From: Burkholderiaceae bacterium
GTDB lineage: Bacteria > Pseudomonadota > Gammaproteobacteria > Burkholderiales > Burkholderiaceae_C
Assembly (NCBI GenBank): GCA_023268425.1
Contig: JALRFN010000429.1
Coordinates: 1-7,408 of the forward strand
Direction: 5' to 3'
Length of the DNA: 7,408 bases
The translations under genes were made by a program, and so were the position numbers. A model generated the notes under the pieces. The model did not search any database, was not told the DNA's origin, and saw nothing but the letters and a program-made list of their open reading frames with translations. This document shows positions 6,379-7,408 of the stretch, one piece after another (within the stretch, counting starts at the first letter, position 1; each line of letters opens with the position of its first letter).

Positions 6379-6856
6379 ACGGCCGTCGCAGTTCATTGGC
6401 GGCCTTGTCGATGCGCTGCTTCAAACGCTCCTTCATGGCCTGTGCTGCCTCATGCCGCTTGGCCTCCAACGCGGGGCGAAGGAAAGGCATCGCTGCCATC
6501 TTGCGGGTGCCAAATTCAATGAAGCGCCAATACCAGGCGTCCTGAGAGAGGTTCCCCCTCTTGCCTTGCTTGCGGTACTTTTTGCCATGACGTACGGTCA
6601 CAAAGAATGTCTGACGGTCCTGGCCTGAGAGTTCGCGAATCTGCTTCATGATCACGGACCGTTTCAGCGTGCCAGGTGGCGGCTGATCAGGACCAAGATT
6701 CTTTGCAGCCTTGGGCGCACGACGTTTGGCCTCATCACGAACCACCTTGGCACCGGCGTAGACCGATGCCCGTAGACCATTGCGTGCCAGCCGATCGGGC
6801 AACTGTTGCAGCGCCTGGTCCAATTCCTTCAAGCCATCAATGTGAACGGTTTCCAT
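6377..6856 (-). CDS. HK97 gp10-like tail completion protein (lambda gpZ position)
   Basis: The product is 159 residues. It begins with the typical METVHIDGLKELDQALQQLP segment and a helical region with AGAKVVRDEAKRRAP (about 34-48). The lysine-rich middle is followed by WYWRFIEFGTRKMAAMPFLR (about 108-127), the diagnostic block of the HK97-gp10 family, and then a charged C-terminal helix. These proteins act at the head-proximal end of the tail, preparing it for joining to the head. The start codon shares one base with the upstream stop (TGATG), and GGAG lies five bases before the ATG, so it can be translated both by coupling and independently. The high Arg/Lys content is normal for the family. 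Confidence 0.9.
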   Translation of the reverse strand: METVHIDGLKELDQALQQLPDRLARNGLRASVYAGAKVVRDEAKRRAPKAAKNLGPDQPPPGTLKRSVIMKQIRELSGQDRQTFFVTVRHGKKYRKQGKRGNLSQDAWYWRFIEFGTRKMAAMPFLRPALEAKRHEAAQAMKERLKQRIDKAANELRRP

Positions 6857-7200
6857 CAGCGCTCCAGGAGTTCGGTGGACAGCAGGATCATGCGCTCACG
6901 TGCCTCGCCCTCGTTGATCGCCGAGTGAACCTGAAACAGACGACCGCGGTATTCGACTCGAAGTTGCGCAACTTGCTGCGGGTCATCAAACAGGCTTTGA
7001 AACCGCACGGTGATTTGATGCGTCAACTCAGAGGACAAGCGACCAGCTATGGCCGCTTCGCGCCCACTCAGTGGTTTGACCTCGGCCCAAACAATCATCA
7101 GGTCGCTCCAACTCTGCGAAACGGCACCGTGATCGTCCTTGAGCGTCAGCGGTCGCTGGAATGTCACGCGCTGATTCAACGCGCCAGCGAAGACGCTCAT
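6856..7200 (-). CDS. Head-tail joining protein / stopper (Phage_H_T_join, SPP1 gp16-like)
   Basis: This 114-residue, beta-rich protein starts with GALNQRVTFQRP (about 6-17). It continues with WAEVKPLSGREA (about 38-49) and VRFQSLFDDPQQV, and closes with YRGRLFQVHSAINEGEARER (about 84-103). Together these define the head-tail adaptor family. It forms the ring that closes the portal channel and receives the tail. The ATG overlaps the connector stop as ATGA (4 bases) and has an AAGGTGG Shine-Dalgarno sequence about eight bases upstream. Length is normal for the family. Confidence 0.92.
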   Translation of the reverse strand: MSVFAGALNQRVTFQRPLTLKDDHGAVSQSWSDLMIVWAEVKPLSGREAAIAGRLSSELTHQITVRFQSLFDDPQQVAQLRVEYRGRLFQVHSAINEGEARERMILLSTELLER

Positions 7201-7408
7201 ATATAAGCCACCTTGTACGGATCCAACAGCCCATCGACAAACGGCAGTGAGGCAATGCCCGTCCTGGACACTTCCTCACGGTGTGCATACAGGCTTCCCA
7301 CGCGCAGCTTGATCCAGGACTTGATGCCTTCGGGCACCGCTGCAGCATCTCCGTAGCCAGCATCAAATGTGACGACCACAGAACCAATCTGAGGAAGTAC
7401 CGTAGGCC
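7197..7408 (-). CDS. Head-tail connector protein (gp6-like / phiE125 gp8 family), C-terminal fragment
   Basis: The frame is open from TGA 7199-7197 to the right edge, giving the last 69 residues of a protein that normally has about 100-200. Visible features are VTFDAGYGDAAAVPEGIKSW, a helix with IKLRVGSLYAHREE, and a short tail ending VAYI. The combination AGYG, VP-x-x-IK and Y-x-x-R-E is typical of the connector that binds under the portal. A GTG at 7379 could be mistaken for a start, but the frame continues upstream of it with family-like sequence (VLPQIGSVVVTF), so the true start lies outside the window. It is coupled to the joining protein by a 4-base overlap. Confidence 0.85.
   Translation of the reverse strand, partial: PTVLPQIGSVVVTFDAGYGDAAAVPEGIKSWIKLRVGSLYAHREEVSRTGIASLPFVDGLLDPYKVAYI

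Noticed and set aside
1..7408. A novel defence, toxin or other cargo system hidden among the tail genes.
   Set aside because: Every gene is assigned to a lambda-type tail family, the longest gap is 22 bases, and no extra gene, CRISPR repeat, tRNA, insertion sequence, promoter or terminator was found.

Overview
The window holds a compact block of tail genes from a tailed phage or prophage, all on the minus strand and therefore read from right to left. The order is that of the phage lambda tail operon: head-tail connector, head-tail joining protein, Z-like, U-like, V (tail tube), G / G-T (assembly chaperones), H (tape measure), M, L, K, I. This implies a siphovirus with a long, flexible, non-contractile tail. 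Both ends are cut: the connector runs off the right edge and gene I off the left edge, where a J-like central fibre gene would be expected next.

The likely host is a Gram-negative proteobacterium. The connector resembles the phiE125 gp8 family, first named from a Burkholderia phage, and the composition is moderately GC-rich. This fits a betaproteobacterium of the Burkholderiales, but that is an inference of modest confidence because no host gene is visible.

Layout from right to left in transcription order: 7408-6856 encodes the head-tail interface (connector, stopper/joining protein). 6856-5993 encodes tail completion and terminator proteins (HK97 gp10-like, DUF3168). 5970-5560 is the tail tube. 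5548-4827 is the chaperone pair, joined by what looks like a programmed -1 ribosomal frameshift at an A AAA AAC heptamer (5207-5201). 4834-2339 is an 831-residue tape measure protein. 2326-1 encodes the tail tip: M, L (four cysteines for an Fe-S cluster), K (JAMM protease plus NlpC/P60 hydrolase) and the start of I.

In assembly, M, L, K, I and the missing J would build the tip. The G and G-T chaperones would coat the tape measure and recruit tube subunits, which polymerise to the tape measure's length. The U- and Z-like proteins would cap the tube, and the joining protein and connector would attach it to the filled head.

Genes overlap by 1-8 bases or are separated by at most 22 bases. There is no empty stretch, cargo gene, RNA gene, mobile element, CRISPR array, terminator or recognisable promoter, so the block is probably transcribed from upstream (right of the window). 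I see no evidence of an undescribed system. The best second-look signal is the chaperone frameshift, which has a potential downstream hairpin and uses a heptamer different from lambda's.
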